Part shown: in pieces, positions 11,990-24,088 of the stretch | How positions within the stretch are numbered: position 1 is the stretch's first letter | How the letters are laid out: each line of letters starts with the position of its first letter | NCBI GenBank assembly: GCA_028023455.1 | Contig: JAQFVV010012510.1 | Span: forward strand, 184,001-248,000 | Length of the DNA stretch: 64,000 nt | Direction: 5' to 3' | DNA from: Epiperipatus broadwayi | Taxonomy: Eukaryota > Onychophora > Udeonychophora > Euonychophora > Peripatidae | Program-made: the position numbers and the translations under genes | The notes under the pieces: model-generated | Told to the model about the DNA's origin: nothing | Seen by the model: the letters and a program-made list of their open reading frames with translations, nothing else | The model's database searches: none

Positions 11990-12670
11990 ATATTTCTGTA
12001 GTGTATGTTCTACTACACTATTCTCACACAAGTTAGAAACTAGTCTCCATTTACTTTTAACACCTTGTGGAAGAGTGTGATCTTAAACATATGACCAAAG
12101 ACATGTATAATACTCCAGTTGAACATTTTATGCTGAACCAGCACTCATCAATTGGCCCAGATCATAATTTCTTATACATATTTTTCTTATTGTTCAGTAT
12201 ATATAGATAGCCAATTGCTATAGTTTAATTGATAAGGGTCAAACTTATTGCCCTCACAACTTTTACACCAACTACTCAATGGAAGTATATTAATAATTTT
12301 TAGTGGTCATTCATTAGATTAGAGATTATCCACTTAATGAATAATATATTTGTAGTGCATCAAAGTTGTGAGGACATAAGTTTGACACATTAATTAAACT
12401 GTAGTAATTGGCTTTCTATATTACTGAACAATGATAAAGACATGTTTAAGAGATTATGATCTGGGCTAACTAATGAATCCTAGTTCAGCATGAAATGTGA
12501 AACTTGAGGTTTATACATCTTTTCCACATTTTTGGTCATATGTGTATCATTACACCTTTTCACAAGGTGTTAAAATTGGAGAGAAACCAGTCTCTACCTT
12601 GCATGAGAGTGGTTATAGTGAAAATCACACTACAGAAATGTTTTGCATTAAGTGGATAACCTCTAATACA
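11990..12670. repeat. Fold-back repeat (family R3), arms of about 300 bp
   Basis: The left half (about 11990-12290) and right half (about 12345-12645) are diverged inverted copies. Landmarks are TTCTGTAGTGTATG on the left against CACACTACAGAA on the right, 'aacaccttgtgg' against 'cacaaggtgtt', and 'ttggcccagatcataat' against 'attatgatctgggcta'. Each arm includes the SINE-X 'gctgaaccagcactcatcaa' module. A single diverged copy lies at 37.3 kb. I could not find clear TSDs. Confidence 0.7.
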
Positions 12671-12679
12671 ATGAATGAC

Positions 12680-14890
12680 TAGTAATAATTATTAGTAAAA
12701 AAATAAGTGAATTTGTTGTAGGAAATAAAAAGACAAATTGTTTCTAAAATAAATGTTGAAAGCAAGAAGATAAGATAATGTAATTGTATTCAATCATAGT
12801 AAGATTTTATTGCCTTTTTACTTCATAAATTTTTTTAAAAATTTGTTATTTAAGCTATTTCTTGCTAATAATTTTTTTGTAGTATCTATTAACGAATGTA
12901 TTACATCTTTATATTATTTATTGCAATAAATATTTCAATAAAATTATTTTAATTTTGTAGTTGCAAAATTTCTCAGAATAAAGCAAATCAATAATAAATT
13001 AATAAAAAAATGTATTTAATTAGATTTCCTCGGCCAAGATAAATGGTAATCTAATATATTTCACAGAAGTAAATAAGTAATTAAGTTTTATTAAGACTAT
13101 TTGTTATTTATAAATGTTTGCGCTGAATATGTTTATTCTTATTTCAGAAAAACGTCAAATAATAAGGGCAAAAAAATAAAACGTTTTGGGTTGAATATAC
13201 AAAATAATTTATATACCCCAAATATATTTATGTATATCTCAAATTGATCCATTGTTACAATTATTTAAAATTTTTCTAAATTAACTCAAAACTTTATCTA
13301 ATATAAGATCTCAATTTTCTTCTTATCTTTCCTGATAATAATAAGAATAATATTTGAATAGCTTTAGTGATCTGGAATTTATAAAACGTTTGAACATTAG
13401 AAGTACCAGCCCTGGAATCAAACCTAGGACTTCACCTTCCAGAGCATAACATTCTATATCTGCATTAAACAGGACAATGCATGTTTCCAATTAAATCCAT
13501 GTTATTGCACGTTTTTAGAATACCTCTTAAATAATCTTTACAATGTAAACATGATGAAATTTATTTCATCCCAGCTCAATGTTATCATAAAATTTTGAAT
13601 GTCTAATAGCAAGATCTGTTACAGTTAATTCACTTCATAAGCCAAATTCAACAAAAATGCACTTTTGAACTATGATGACTGGATGTTTTATGCCCAGAAA
13701 GCTAAAAAATATTATAGAGCATTCCTAAATAAAAATTTTCCAAGGTGTTTAATGTTAATGTATCCATGCCTCAATTCGGTACAATACACAAAGTAAAATT
13801 CAGCTTTCTATTTGAAATAACTTGCCTTGTAATTTATTAAATATGGCAGCTCATTAGAAATTGTGTTCTTTCCTCAACAGCCAAATATGTTATTTTTTAC
13901 ACCAAATAGCATTTTTCAATTTTGAGTCATGCCTGCAAAAAAAAAAAATCAACATTAAAATTAATTCACATGGTGGCCTATAATCTGGCATGCGATTATA
14001 AATTGGATATTTAATCTGTGCATTTGTATTATTTGAGAACTTGTAAAAATTATAAAGTGGATAAAAATTGTTTCTATTTTTCATCATACTGTTTAATGTT
14101 GTGAAGCAGTTTTGAATATGATAAATTTGCACTGCAAAATAAAAAGTCTGTCTATATGTTTACAGATGTTCAAATCTCCAACATATTTGACAATCTTTAA
14201 GTGCCTAGTAGCCTTTATCAATTTTAAATAATCCCTAGAGAGCACTGAAATTCACTAAAGACAAGTAAAGAAGAGAATGGGAACCACTCTTTTCTTGTTA
14301 AATTCTCTGTCCCAGTGCTTAAGATCTGATTGGTTACTAATAGTCACAAGTTCTTGAGAAGTTTGCACTCTCTCAATTTAATTTTCATATATATAAATAA
14401 AAATATATTACACAATATTAATGTAAGTATTCATTCTCCGTTTTAACTGTCAATGTCTCTAACGATCTCAATTGTTTTATAAAAATTTACTCAAAAAGTT
14501 CAGGTACCTGTTGAGTAATTTGAATATCAGCACCCACTCTAATTTTTCTACATTTACATTAGAACTAATAAATATATATAACCAAGAGCTGAGATATTAG
14601 ATCAAGTGAACATATGGTTCATGATTGAAGTTCTCTGTGATCTGTTCTGAGGCTTCATTTTGCTTAATACCTTAATAATAAAGTTGAGATTTGGAAAGTC
14701 ATTGAAGATAAATGCTGTACATACTAACAAATAAATACTATCATTTCAACTCTAAGAGAAAAATAATAGGAAAATAATATTAGTAATAATAATATTATAC
14801 TAAAGATGAGTTTTTGATAACTATATCAATCAATCTGAAAACCACAAATATGTTTCCATATAAAACATATTATTCCACTGTTTTTGCTTA
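12680..14890. other. AT-rich DNA with one tRNA-like fragment
   Basis: Nothing coding is recognisable. The only feature is the tRNA-like fragment near 13.4 kb, listed separately. Confidence 0.35.
13385..13465 (-). repeat. tRNA-like SINE fragment
   Basis: The minus strand contains CCTAGGTTTGATTCCAGGG, a T-arm-like stem-loop with a B box, preceded by an anticodon-arm-like segment GCTCTGGAAGGTGAAG. The acceptor stem is not convincing. It is probably a short piece of another tRNA-derived repeat. Confidence 0.35.
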
Positions 14891-15010
14891 TTTGATATTT
14901 TGAGATGCTATAAACTCATTTGAGGATTGACAATTCCTCAACCAGCTTTGTGTTAAATGCTTAGCTAGAGAAAACATTTAAAATATCTCTGTCAGGAACC
15001 CCCCCCCCCA

Positions 15011-15055
15011 AACCCTGACCATGTTTTTGTGCTTTGGCACTCCTCAGAGAGGTGC
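15011..15055 (-). ncRNA. Hammerhead ribozyme, family A, tandem copy 1
   Basis: Minus strand: stem I ACCUCU, core CUGAGGA (fits CUGANGA), stem II GUGC-CAAA-GCAC with the preferred G10.1-C11.1 pair, then AAAA where GAAA is expected (G12 changed to A), a stem III region ACAUGGU, triplet GUC, and stem I partner AGGGU. All three helices can form. The G12 change is likely to abolish activity in this copy. Confidence 0.7.
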
Positions 15056-15438
15056 CAAGGTAGGTTCACACACTAGATCTAAAAATACCAACCCAAAGCC
15101 AGCATTTAACTAAAAGTTATTTATTGAGTGGAAAATCTGAAATTTTCAGATACCTACATGTCTTCAAACCCAGCTATCCAACTCAAATAGCTATATGGTG
15201 CTGATAGATTTTCAGCCATGCCATATATTAGTAGTCTTAGCAATATAACATTGCATAAGACTTAAGGCAGAGACTATAAATAGTCAAAATAAGAGTCATA
15301 GATCACATGACCCTGTTCTCTTAAGCTTGTAAGTTATAAACTCATTTGAGGATTGCCAATTCCTCAATAAGCTTTGTGTTAAATTCTTAGCTAGAGAAAG
15401 CATTAAAAATATCTCTGTCAGGAAACCCCCCCCCCAAA

Positions 15439-15483
15439 ACCCCTGACCATGGTTTTGTGCTTTGGCATTTCTCAGAGAGGTGC
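15439..15483 (-). ncRNA. Hammerhead ribozyme, family A, tandem copy 2
   Basis: Minus strand: stem I ACCUCU/AGGGGU (6 bp), core CUGAGAA (G8 changed to A), stem II AUGC-CAAA-GCAC, AAAA in place of GAAA, perfect palindromic stem III ACCAUGGU, and GUC. Its predicted cleavage point (between 15444 and 15445) lies 428 bp from that of copy 1. Two core changes suggest that it is now inactive. Confidence 0.7.
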
Positions 15484-15963
15484 CAGGGTAGGTTCAGACA
15501 GTAGATCTAAAAATACCAACCCAAAGCCAGCATTTAACTAAAGCATGAAACCATGGTCAGGGGTTGGGGGGAGGTTCCTGATAGAGATATTTTAAATGCT
15601 TTCTCTGGCTAAGCATTTAACACAAAGCTTGTTGAGGAATTGGCAATCCTCAAATGAGTTTATAACTTACAAGCTTAAGAGAATAGGGTCATGTAATCTA
15701 TGACTCTTATTTTGACTATTTGAGATGCTATCTTTTAACTTCTCATTCAGGAAATTTTTTCTTCTTGAAATACTTCAATGTGTATCTAGTTGTAACTTTT
15801 TAATATACATTTCTATCTTATCATTCCAATGAAAACAATCAGCATTACACTATAATTTTACAATATTAAACTTTTGCAATATTACATTCAGTGAGGTGAA
15901 AAACATATTACTTGGTCTATTTGTATTTTTAAAATTACTATATAGCATCCACTTTTTTATTAT

Positions 15964-16150
15964 TTTGAGATGAGCCAAAAGCTCAAAACCAATTGGTCTG
16001 GGGATGGGAATGTTCTAGATAGAGATTTAAAATAGTTCTATTTTACAGCACTTATCAATTAAGAGCTTGTTTGAACTATTGGTACCCGGCCTATATTACA
16101 TATTTGTAAATACAAGCTCATAAAAGTAATGTCACACTATGTATGACTTG
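15964..16150 (+). repeat. Decayed hammerhead-family repeat
   Basis: At 15966-16004 the plus strand shows GAGC-CAAAA-GCUC (stem II), AAAA, palindromic ACCAAUUGGU (stem III), GUC and UGGGGA (stem I strand). The CUGANGA core is damaged. The following 'cttatcaattaagagcttgt' resembles the end of the 4.5-kb copy. Confidence 0.5.
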
Positions 16151-16194
16151 CTTTATTGATTATTACTTTCTTAGAATAAATTAAGTATAAGATA

Positions 16195-16355
16195 ACAGTC
16201 AACCTTTAATCTATAGACAATCTCAAACTGTAACCAAGGCAACTTCTTTTATCAATAAAGGTTGTTAAATAAAGGTGGTTAATAAAGTTGTTAAAGGTGG
16301 TTGCCTTGACAACAGATTGAGATTGTTGATAGCTTAAGGATTGATTTTTATCACC
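16195..16355. repeat. Short inverted-repeat element
   Basis: The ends are inverted copies: 'atagacaatctcaaactg' and 'aaccaaggcaac' on the left against 'gttgccttgac' and 'agattgagattgttgatagc' on the right. A related fragment lies at about 56270-56325 (GGTTACCTTGACTACAAG). It looks like a small non-autonomous (MITE-like) element. No TSD was identified. Confidence 0.5.
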
Positions 16356-16499
16356 TACATTTATAAACTTATTAAAGTCTTGATTAATTGGATTTTTTGT
16401 CTTAATAAATAAATTAAGTAAATTAATAGCTCCATATATGGCTACTTTGGTTGTAGTATTTATTTTATTGTAAAAAAGTATCTTCTAACTTATTAAAAG

Positions 16500-17265
16500 T
16501 GGAAGTGATAGATTGGAGTTTGTACATCTTCTATTTAAAAAACTATCAAGATATTTAACTTAGCTTACATTTTCAAGTTGATAACCATCCAAGTTAAAAA
16601 TTTCTGAACTTTTTCTTTCATCACTAACTGATAAAGAATTTGAGTCTTTTAAGTATTATGTCTTTACATAAAGCATTTTAAAACATCAAGTATGCTACAA
16701 ATCTAGAATCCAAGAAAATGATGTTCTTGTTTTTTTAATTAACTCAAATTAAAAATTGCACCACAAATTTATATCACATCTTACCTAAGCCATCTATAAA
16801 CATAAAGTGAACCTCACAGTCACTGAAAGCAATAACAATGCTGAAGCGATTAACAAATTCTGCTTTAATATCAATTTTCATTTTGCATGTTTTAATTTTT
16901 TTATCATTAATAATAACATTTCCTCTTATTTTATCATGTAGAAGGTATATAACATAAATAAATTTTGCTAGACAACCAATTAATTTCAACAAATGCTATA
17001 GAACTTTTCAACTAATTTAATCAAATATCTTTGTAAAATCAGTAAAGGCAATATATAAATCATGTTTTATTTCAAACACTTATTTTACTTTTCCCTGACA
17101 ACAAAAACCAAGTCAATAATGCTTTGTGATTCTCTAAAATCATATTAAGTCTCTAGTAATCATTTATCTATGATTCAAAACAACCTGTTCAACAAAAATA
17201 TTGATAACATCTTTGCGTAGTAAATTATCTGTGATAATTAGTATAATTTTGATTACCTTTATTTT
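16500..17265 (-). pseudogene. LINE reverse-transcriptase remnant
   Basis: Read on the minus strand from about 17260 down, several blocks in shifting frames fit the RT of non-LTR retrotransposons: DLYIAFTDFTK (consensus 'LY.AFIDLTKAFD'), then LIGCLAKFIYVIYLLHD (consensus 'GCP.KF..I...LHDG'), then NVIINDKKIKTCKMKIDIK (consensus 'V.V.G....F.IK.GVKQG'). Near 16560 NLDGYQLENV and VKYLD match the downstream '.DG..LE.V..F.YLGS' block. The catalytic ADD box is not readable. The copy is inactive. Clade (CR1/Jockey/RTE-like) not resolved. Confidence 0.75.
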
Positions 17266-17572
17266 TAAAAATTGAACTTAATCAAGTGGCACAACTTAAT
17301 GAAGCCATCGTATATTCCTAAAAAAAATTCCTATATCATCATGACAGACAAGGACTTTGAACATTCTACCATCTTCTTTTCAATGATATGGATGCTGAAG
17401 AGTTGGAGAATGGAGAAGATTGAAGCCTATTCATTAAATTTTGAAGGTTTGCTTTCTTAATATAAACCAAGCACTGATTATGTATATATATATATATATA
17501 TTCATTCTTGCTATTAAAAAGTGAGATATTGATTACTATATTTACTGTGAATGTTTAGGTGGTGACTGGTTG

Positions 17573-17590
17573 GTATATATATATATATAT
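17573..17590. repeat. (AT)n microsatellite, left flank of the solo LTR
   Basis: A pure AT run ends exactly where TGTAACG begins. Another AT run lies at about 17483-17500. Confidence 0.9.
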
Positions 17591-18937
17591 TGTAACGTTT
17601 TTCGTATTACTAGCCCTTATACGCCTCAAATGTATATTTGAGCATGAGTTGATCAAACTGTATCAACATAAAAAAAATTGTATTTTAATTCTTAACACAG
17701 CTATTTTTCCTGATCAACTTCGGCCTAGAATGATTACCGGGTACAATCGTGAGCAGAACCAGTTTTTAATTTCAACTTGAGGGCGCCAGGGTCGTTAGAC
17801 CCACTGAGACTGTGTCAAATATTGTAGCCCGTACGGTAATAATTATACAATCTAATTTAAATAACTAAAGGTAAAAAAAAATTACATAGAATAGTATTAA
17901 TTTTTGACACGTACAATGAAAGTGAAGTTAATAATAAAGATTTATTATAACTCGTCAAACATTCAATAATTATGATTAAGACAGACATTACAACATTGGA
18001 AAGGATTGTGCATAGGAAGTCATTAATCTACGTCGAATATTGGAGTATTAATTATTTAGTCTGATTTTCTGTAGCAACATTTTGGTTCATTTCTCAGTTC
18101 GTAAATCTTCTGATCCAAGAAAATTTTATGGGATAATATTTCAATTCAATTCATTATTCATAAAGCTTTATGTAAAAAAAAAATTTATGTACATTTACTT
18201 ACCGGTAAGTCAACATTAAGTAGGTCATCGATCTTCCCGACGTACAATTCAGTTAGTGAGTAGTCCGCAGTAGCTGTTTTTTTCTTTTAGTTTTATTTCC
18301 GAATCTCCGATCTAATTTAGGTAGCACGAGGACGATCTAGGTGACTTTTTCCGAGAGAAAGTGTCGGCAAACGATATCGTTCTACTCACTCATGGCGAGC
18401 GATTTCAGCTGGTATCTAAGTGAACACATTTTATTAAAAGAAATATGAAACACTTCCAAATGCTCAGCACTATTGGAACACCCAGGTAAAAGACCCCTTT
18501 TCAAATCTGTCCGCTCCTTTTATACTCTTCGATTCTTTTTAGAAGCTCTGCGCACGTTCTTTCTTTTTCTTTGTTCCACTTTATAAACTTCTACATTCTT
18601 CTCCTTTTCTTTTTTACAAAGTCTGTTTTCCGCTAAGAATTTCGGCCATTTTTAATTACCATCAGAAAATTGTTTCTGATAACAATCTTTCGCCTTTTGA
18701 AATTTCCTTTCACTATTTTAATCAATGATTCAATATGCACTTTCCAACATTGAATTTATTTTAGTTAACTTATTTCAAAAAAAAAACTAAACTTTCACTG
18801 TACGTTTTTTTTTTCTTTTCAAAACATTATGCTAAAACAAATAAAGATCGTGTTCGCTTTCTTTCTTTCCTCTCTTTTTTTTTTTTATAATACCTAATAT
18901 CAAAAAGTAATTTGTACTTTATATATAAATAAATGGT

Positions 18938-18940
<3 letters not shown>
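17591..18940 (+). mobile_element. Probable solo LTR of another LTR retrotransposon
   Basis: The segment begins TGTAACGTTTTTCG and ends AATGGTACA, so it has the TG...CA termini of an LTR. AT tracts abut both ends. It is clearly richer in G+C and CpG than its surroundings (for example CGGCCTAG, GGCGCCAGGG). An AATAAA lies near 18840. It has no long open frame. It begins TGTAAC like the big LTR next door but is otherwise unrelated to it. I infer a solo LTR left by recombination. Absence of a matching partner LTR in the window means the family is unproven. Confidence 0.6.

Positions 18941-18968
<28 letters not shown>
18941..18968. repeat. (AT)n microsatellite between two LTR insertions
   Basis: An AT run of 28 bp separates the CA end of the solo LTR from the TG start of the large 5' LTR. 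AT repeats on the far side of the large element (34261 onward) show that it inserted into this repeat. Confidence 0.9.
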
Positions 18969-18971
<3 letters not shown>

Positions 18972-19212
18972 AACCTAGTGTTATTGACACTTGGTTTATT
19001 TAGCATTATTTCCACAGGAAAACAATGCTATCCTTTTCTAGGAAATAAAAAAGTAAAATAATAATAATATTAAGTGATTAATAAAGTATGCTATTTACTC
19101 ACTTTAACGTGTTTTAAGCAAATAACTAATAAATTTAGTAATTTGATGTCATTTTGAAGAAGAGCATGAATAATTTAATTAAAATATTAACAATAAGAGC
19201 AATTTAATATAG

Positions 19213-19220
19213 TATAAAAG
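19213..19220 (+). promoter_or_regulatory. Candidate TATA box in the 5' LTR
   Basis: TATAAAAG lies 245 bp inside the LTR and is identical in the 3' LTR (29963-29970). A second TATAAAAG occurs at 19891. Which of these, if either, sets the transcript start cannot be told from sequence. Confidence 0.3.
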
Positions 19221-22200
19221 CACATATTATAAACAGTAATTGATTTTGGAGGGGTGGAGGGGGCGAGTAGATGAGTATCTTATCATAAAGCACAATAACT
19301 TCTGGTAATTTTTAAATTATTTTAGATAATAATGTATACAGAATTATACATCACTAATAAGCATTGTTAATTAAATATATTTATTATTTTTCATTATTTG
19401 TCAAATTACTTTGTAATCCATTTAAATCATACGGAAAACTATATGACTGTAATAAGTTTTTTTCCTTTTCTTTTGTTTATGTTATAATTAAATGATTATT
19501 TTTCTGTAAGAGGTCGCTAAAAGAAGACCGCCAAATTTTGAAGAAAGTTTAGTCTGACTCTAGTTTTACAAGGAAGAAGCAGTACTGAAATTCGGTAACA
19601 AATTTTTTATTATTTTTTATTGCAGAAATAAATATAAGTCCAGTAAATTTTTAATAATATCATGCGGGGCTAATCCTTTTTGATAAGATATTCTGTTTTC
19701 TGTGGCCATCTACCTATTTTAAAGCTTTTTATACGCAAAATTGTACTATCTTATGCTAAAGTTCAAAATGACCGTATTAACTACAGCAATCACGGAAAGT
19801 GTCATTATATTTAAATTAAGCAATATAAGTAATTTCCAGGAAATAAACAATTATTTGTTAACTTTACCTTATTTAATAATCTTTTCATGGTATAAAAGAA
19901 AAATTATAATTAAAAGAAATATTATAAAGGCCAAAGAAAGTTAACGAGAAACATTTCGCGCTCTTTCTAAAAGAAATTGTCTGCTTTGAAAATAATGTAA
20001 GTTCCCCACGTTAAAATAAGTTTTATTCACTGAAAATTATCTAAAAATAATATTAATGATCAATGATATTTACTTATGCACCTGTATATTTTTTCTAAAA
20101 AGAAAATATAAATTTTCTCAAGGCAAATATCGGAAAATTTGTATGTGTGCATTTTACGGAGAATTCATTATTAAAGAAAAATTACAATTCCTAGAGTAGG
20201 AATAAAAACTACAAACATTAGTGACTATATTATAACCATAATATAATATGTTATATTATACATCAACTTGAGTCGTTAAAACTTTATATCCACGTAAGTC
20301 AGCTGCAGTCATTATAATAATAGTATTTTGGAAAATTCGCGCATTAGTTTTATTCCTAAGCCAGCTAGCTAAAAATGATACGTATCGCCAATAGTAAAAA
20401 AGAAAAGAATTGTATATGTGATCGTCTATCGTCAAATATTCGTCATGTTAAAATATGTATTGTTTTCTTGGATCCCAAAATTATAGCAGTTAATTCAAAG
20501 AAGAATTAACATCCAACGCTGCTATGTTTTCTTTGCCTAATTTATTAATTGCACCAGAATGGAGGCAACTTTTATATAAATGAAATAATAAAATGTGTTT
20601 CTTATTTTAAATTTGCTTCGTGAACTACGAATGGATCAAGTTCTTCATCTAGATAAATTGCCCAATGGAAAAACATTTTTCTAGTGAGATAATAAGCACT
20701 TGTTAAGTAATGATTTTTTTTTACTAATTTGTAAAATTATGTGTATTTTTTTTATATCAACAGGTTAAAGGCTGTATAGTCAAGTAATATTTAAATGACC
20801 TTGTAATCATAAAGGTATGTTTTCATATAATTATTCTAGGTTAAATTTATATTCGACATGAAAAAAAAAAAAATTTTTTATTTTTTTTTATAAAAATGTG
20901 TTTACTTATGATATGCAATTATGGGTATAAATTTATACGTTAGATGCGTAAAAGTAGAAAAATTTAAATACTTAATAGGTAAAATATCTAGTTAAAATTA
21001 TCAAAAGTAATTAAAGAGAAGTGCTATACAGGATATTACTTATTTAAAGTTTGAAACAAATTTATACTATGTTAATTGAAGAACTTATTCCCAATTATTC
21101 TTTATTAACGTATTCACTTGATTTAGTTCAAGATACTATACTACCAATTACTTGTTGAATGTTTCTTTGGCAAAGGTAAAAATTATTATGGTTTATTCTG
21201 TGTTATCCATTGATTTCAGACGTTGATCTAAGTATACCCCGGAACATAAATTTAGTGTAATTAGTGTATTTGCTTGTCTTGCCCCGATATAGCATCGGTA
21301 TATACTTAATAGTCGCATAAGTAATAATTGTAATGTATCTATTTTGTGGGATGGAAAATAATCTCCCCAAAAGCTTTATTTTCCATGAGGGGAATAGATA
21401 AAACTAGTATTCGGGTATGTTTATAACCCAAGTGATCGCTTCTCAGAGTTAGGACGATCAGTAATTTATATCGTATTTAGTGTATTTCATTCGTTAAAAT
21501 CCCAGGAGAGGATTATATTTGGTGTGTGTTCCTATTATGCCCAAGTAAGAGGCAAGGACCCACCAAACTATTTTCATGTAGTAGTTAACTCTACAGACCT
21601 TCGGTGTTATTCCATATTCCTCATGAGAAAATAGAGATAATTCCACCATGGAAGGTGTTGAATATTGTGTTTTATTTAGAAAGTTATGGCAAGATAACGG
21701 GTATATTGGAGGTTAATTCCTCAAGATCCATTTAGTAAAAATAGCATGCTAGTATATATGATCAATGTCTGGATTGTGTGGCGGAATAGTGCTGGTAATC
21801 CACACGTAAGTCAATGGAGAGAGTAAGTTTAAAATTGTGTGATTTAGAAATTTTTATTTGCCAATGGAGGGTTCAAATACTAGGTTTAATTCGGAATAAT
21901 TATTAAGTAGCACTCACAATATAACTTATACTGAGGAATACAATGTGTATCACAACTTCAGTTGTTATTAAGGTAAATATTAAAATAATAAATGTAACGT
22001 CTGATAAATAACCCATAAATTATAATAAGTTATCTAAATAAAAACTATCATTTAATTAAATAATAGGATAATAAAAATCGTTTGTACGTATTGCCTAGAA
22101 TCAAATTGTTGTTTTAAAACAGATCTATAGTCAATAAAGTTAAGTAACCGTTCATATAAGATACACTAAACGGATGAGTTGATGTACCGATAATAATATT

Positions 22201-22464
22201 TATTTTGTTATATTCAATTTGCATAAATGTAAAAAGAAGATGAAGAAGTAGTTCGAATCCAGGTCTAAAATTATAGACGAATTAATGTTAGTTATATTTT
22301 GTTTTATCCATATGGGATCGAATAAATTGTATATGTTTGTTTATTAGGTTAATCATAAAGGATAGTTTTGTTAAACTGTAATAATAAATGATAATCTTGT
22401 TAAAATTTAATAATAAATTATAGTCTTGTTACAAGTTGTTTTGAGTCATTTTTTTTGTGTTCTA

Positions 22465-22470
22465 AATAAA
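22465..22470 (+). promoter_or_regulatory. Candidate poly(A) signal in the LTR
   Basis: AATAAA followed by a GT-containing stretch (AGTGTATTTGC) lies about 1 kb from the LTR end. It is conserved in the 3' LTR. Other AATAAA hexamers exist in this AT-rich LTR, so the assignment is weak. Confidence 0.25.
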
Positions 22471-23514
22471 AGTGTATTTGCATAACACTTGCAAACGTTC
22501 TTGAGTCCAAAATCATTTATGAAATCTTAAATTCAATACACCAGATAGACAATTGAAAGCAGATCAGAATATTTCAGTATATTTTAATTTAATAAGAATT
22601 ATTTATGGAATTGGAAACTTCAGACCAAGACATTTTATTTTATATGTGTGTAAAATCACTTTATTCCCAAACTAGTCGCTTTTGGTGGCACATTATTTCA
22701 TACACCTTTAAGTGAAGTGTCTGAGTAATAAATCTTAGTTAAATTATTGTGTTGTCATGGATAATGGAAGGACACAAAAGCACCCTTGTCTTTTCATCAT
22801 TCCGACTGAGATTCTGGATAAAAGGGCTGTATTATTCAAAATTATGCGTTGTTATTGAATATGGTTGTCATCTCGTCAACTAGTATAATAGTTGATGTGT
22901 GGATGAAGACACCTGGAATTTAATAAGGTAAATGTTTCCTATAGCCGACCAGAATGTCAGTCATATGCGACAACACAATACTGCCGAGCATTTTTTTTTA
23001 AAAATAACAGAGAACCCTGAGATTAGTGTCATTATTATAAGTGCTCTTAAATTAAGAATTGATCAATTATGATCAACATTACAAGCGTGGCATGGCTTAA
23101 GAGAGTGAAACTTCTGATTGTATAATAATAAAATATTGAGATCATATTGGCAAATTAATGAATGTTTTATTTTAGTCAGTAATATTAACAATGACATGAA
23201 ATCATCATCATCATTGTCGAACAGTGCAAGTACTTACAGCTCAGAGAATGTGTTTTGGATAGAGAAAGAATGTTAGTTTATTCTAAATTTTCTTTTTAAA
23301 TTTATTTTATTAATGATAATTTTTTTTAAGTCTATCTCTATTTGAACTGCATATCGCTGTAGCTGAATTATTATAACTAACCAAACGTCGAGCTATATTA
23401 GGTAATATAGGGTTTGCTTCCCGTCCTAGACAGAAGTGTCCGAATTCCGAATTCTCTTTATTGAATTCGCTCATTTATTTTAATAGAAAAGTCGTCGTTG
23501 AAATAGGTTAGAAA

Positions 23515-23535
23515 TGGCGCCCAACTACAGGGGCC
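23515..23535 (+). promoter_or_regulatory. Primer-binding site for minus-strand DNA
   Basis: TGGCGCCCAAC starts two bases after the LTR end. These 11 bases match the complement of the 3' end of animal tRNA-Lys(CUU) as I know it (…GTTGGGCGCCA). The following TACAGGGGCC does not extend the match well. The tRNA identity is inference; the position and the leading TGG are typical. Confidence 0.75.
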
Positions 23536-24088
23536 ATCGATGGCTATAGTTAGCCACAATAAATTTAGTAAAATTTTCTTGAAAAGAATATAAATATTAT
23601 TTGCACGTGAATGAATTAATTGTTCATTGATTGAAAATGTTTGACAATGATAAATTGTTTCTTTAGCCATAAAATATTATATGAATGTCTATTTTATGAC
23701 ATAATCTTTTGCCACTGAATAAATCAATTTGTTAGTTTATAATGTTATGGTCTGTAAACAATTCCATAAAATATTATAATGATTTTATCATTTATGTTGA
23801 TCTGCTTGTATGATGGTGTGATTGGCACTTATACCATATTACATAATGGTTTGGTGAGATTTCTATGGACCAAGTAGCATATGAGAAAAGAATATTCGGT
23901 AGTTAATATTGGGACTTTATGTATATTAAATATCAGCACATAGGGTTTTTTTTTCTTTTGGTGTAGATTGTTTTTGATAGGAGAGGCATAGAGGCAGGAT
24001 GTCTTGTCAATAATTGCTTATCAATATTATTAATAGTTCATTACTAATTTCAGTACTGTCAAATAACAGAAAGAGTGAAATTTTAAAT
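23536..24088 (+). other. Retrotransposon untranslated leader
   Basis: About 550 bp separate the primer-binding site from the likely gag start. No long frame is seen; packaging signals would be expected here but cannot be identified by eye. Confidence 0.6.

Larger units (their letters stand above)
14911..15718. repeat. Composite hammerhead family A insertion (tandem plus inverted)
   Basis: The whole block is flanked by TTTGAGATGCTA (14899-14910, 15719-15730), so it behaves as one insertion. It holds a family A copy (14911-15290), a second direct copy starting 426 bp later (15337-15543), and then an inverted partial copy (15543-15718). Each direct copy has a hammerhead on the minus strand, and the inverted one keeps only the 3' half. 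A C8-C10 tract sits beside each ribozyme. Tandem units with a hammerhead at each junction are the hallmark of retrozymes. Confidence 0.8.
18969..23512 (+). repeat. 5' LTR, 4544 bp
   Basis: It aligns end to end with 29718-34260, with few differences. Typical Ty3/gypsy LTRs are a few hundred bp to 1-2 kb, so 4.5 kb is exceptional. I find no convincing gene in it, only a 67-codon frame at 19741 without an ATG start. The sequence has no internal tandem repeat large enough to explain its size. Confidence 0.96.

Noticed and set aside
12560-12610. GAAACCAGTC in family R3 as a hammerhead
   Set aside because: No CUGANGA core is found upstream in any R3 copy; the local pairing can be explained as a simple hairpin.
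17591-18940. Solo LTR being a copy of the large LTR
   Set aside because: Beyond the first six bases TGTAAC the sequences do not align.
19741-19944. A 67-codon open frame, identical in both LTRs (also 30490-30693), as a possible LTR gene
   Set aside because: It starts with TTG, its composition is that of AT-rich DNA, and identity between the LTRs follows from their common origin; there is no independent sign of selection.
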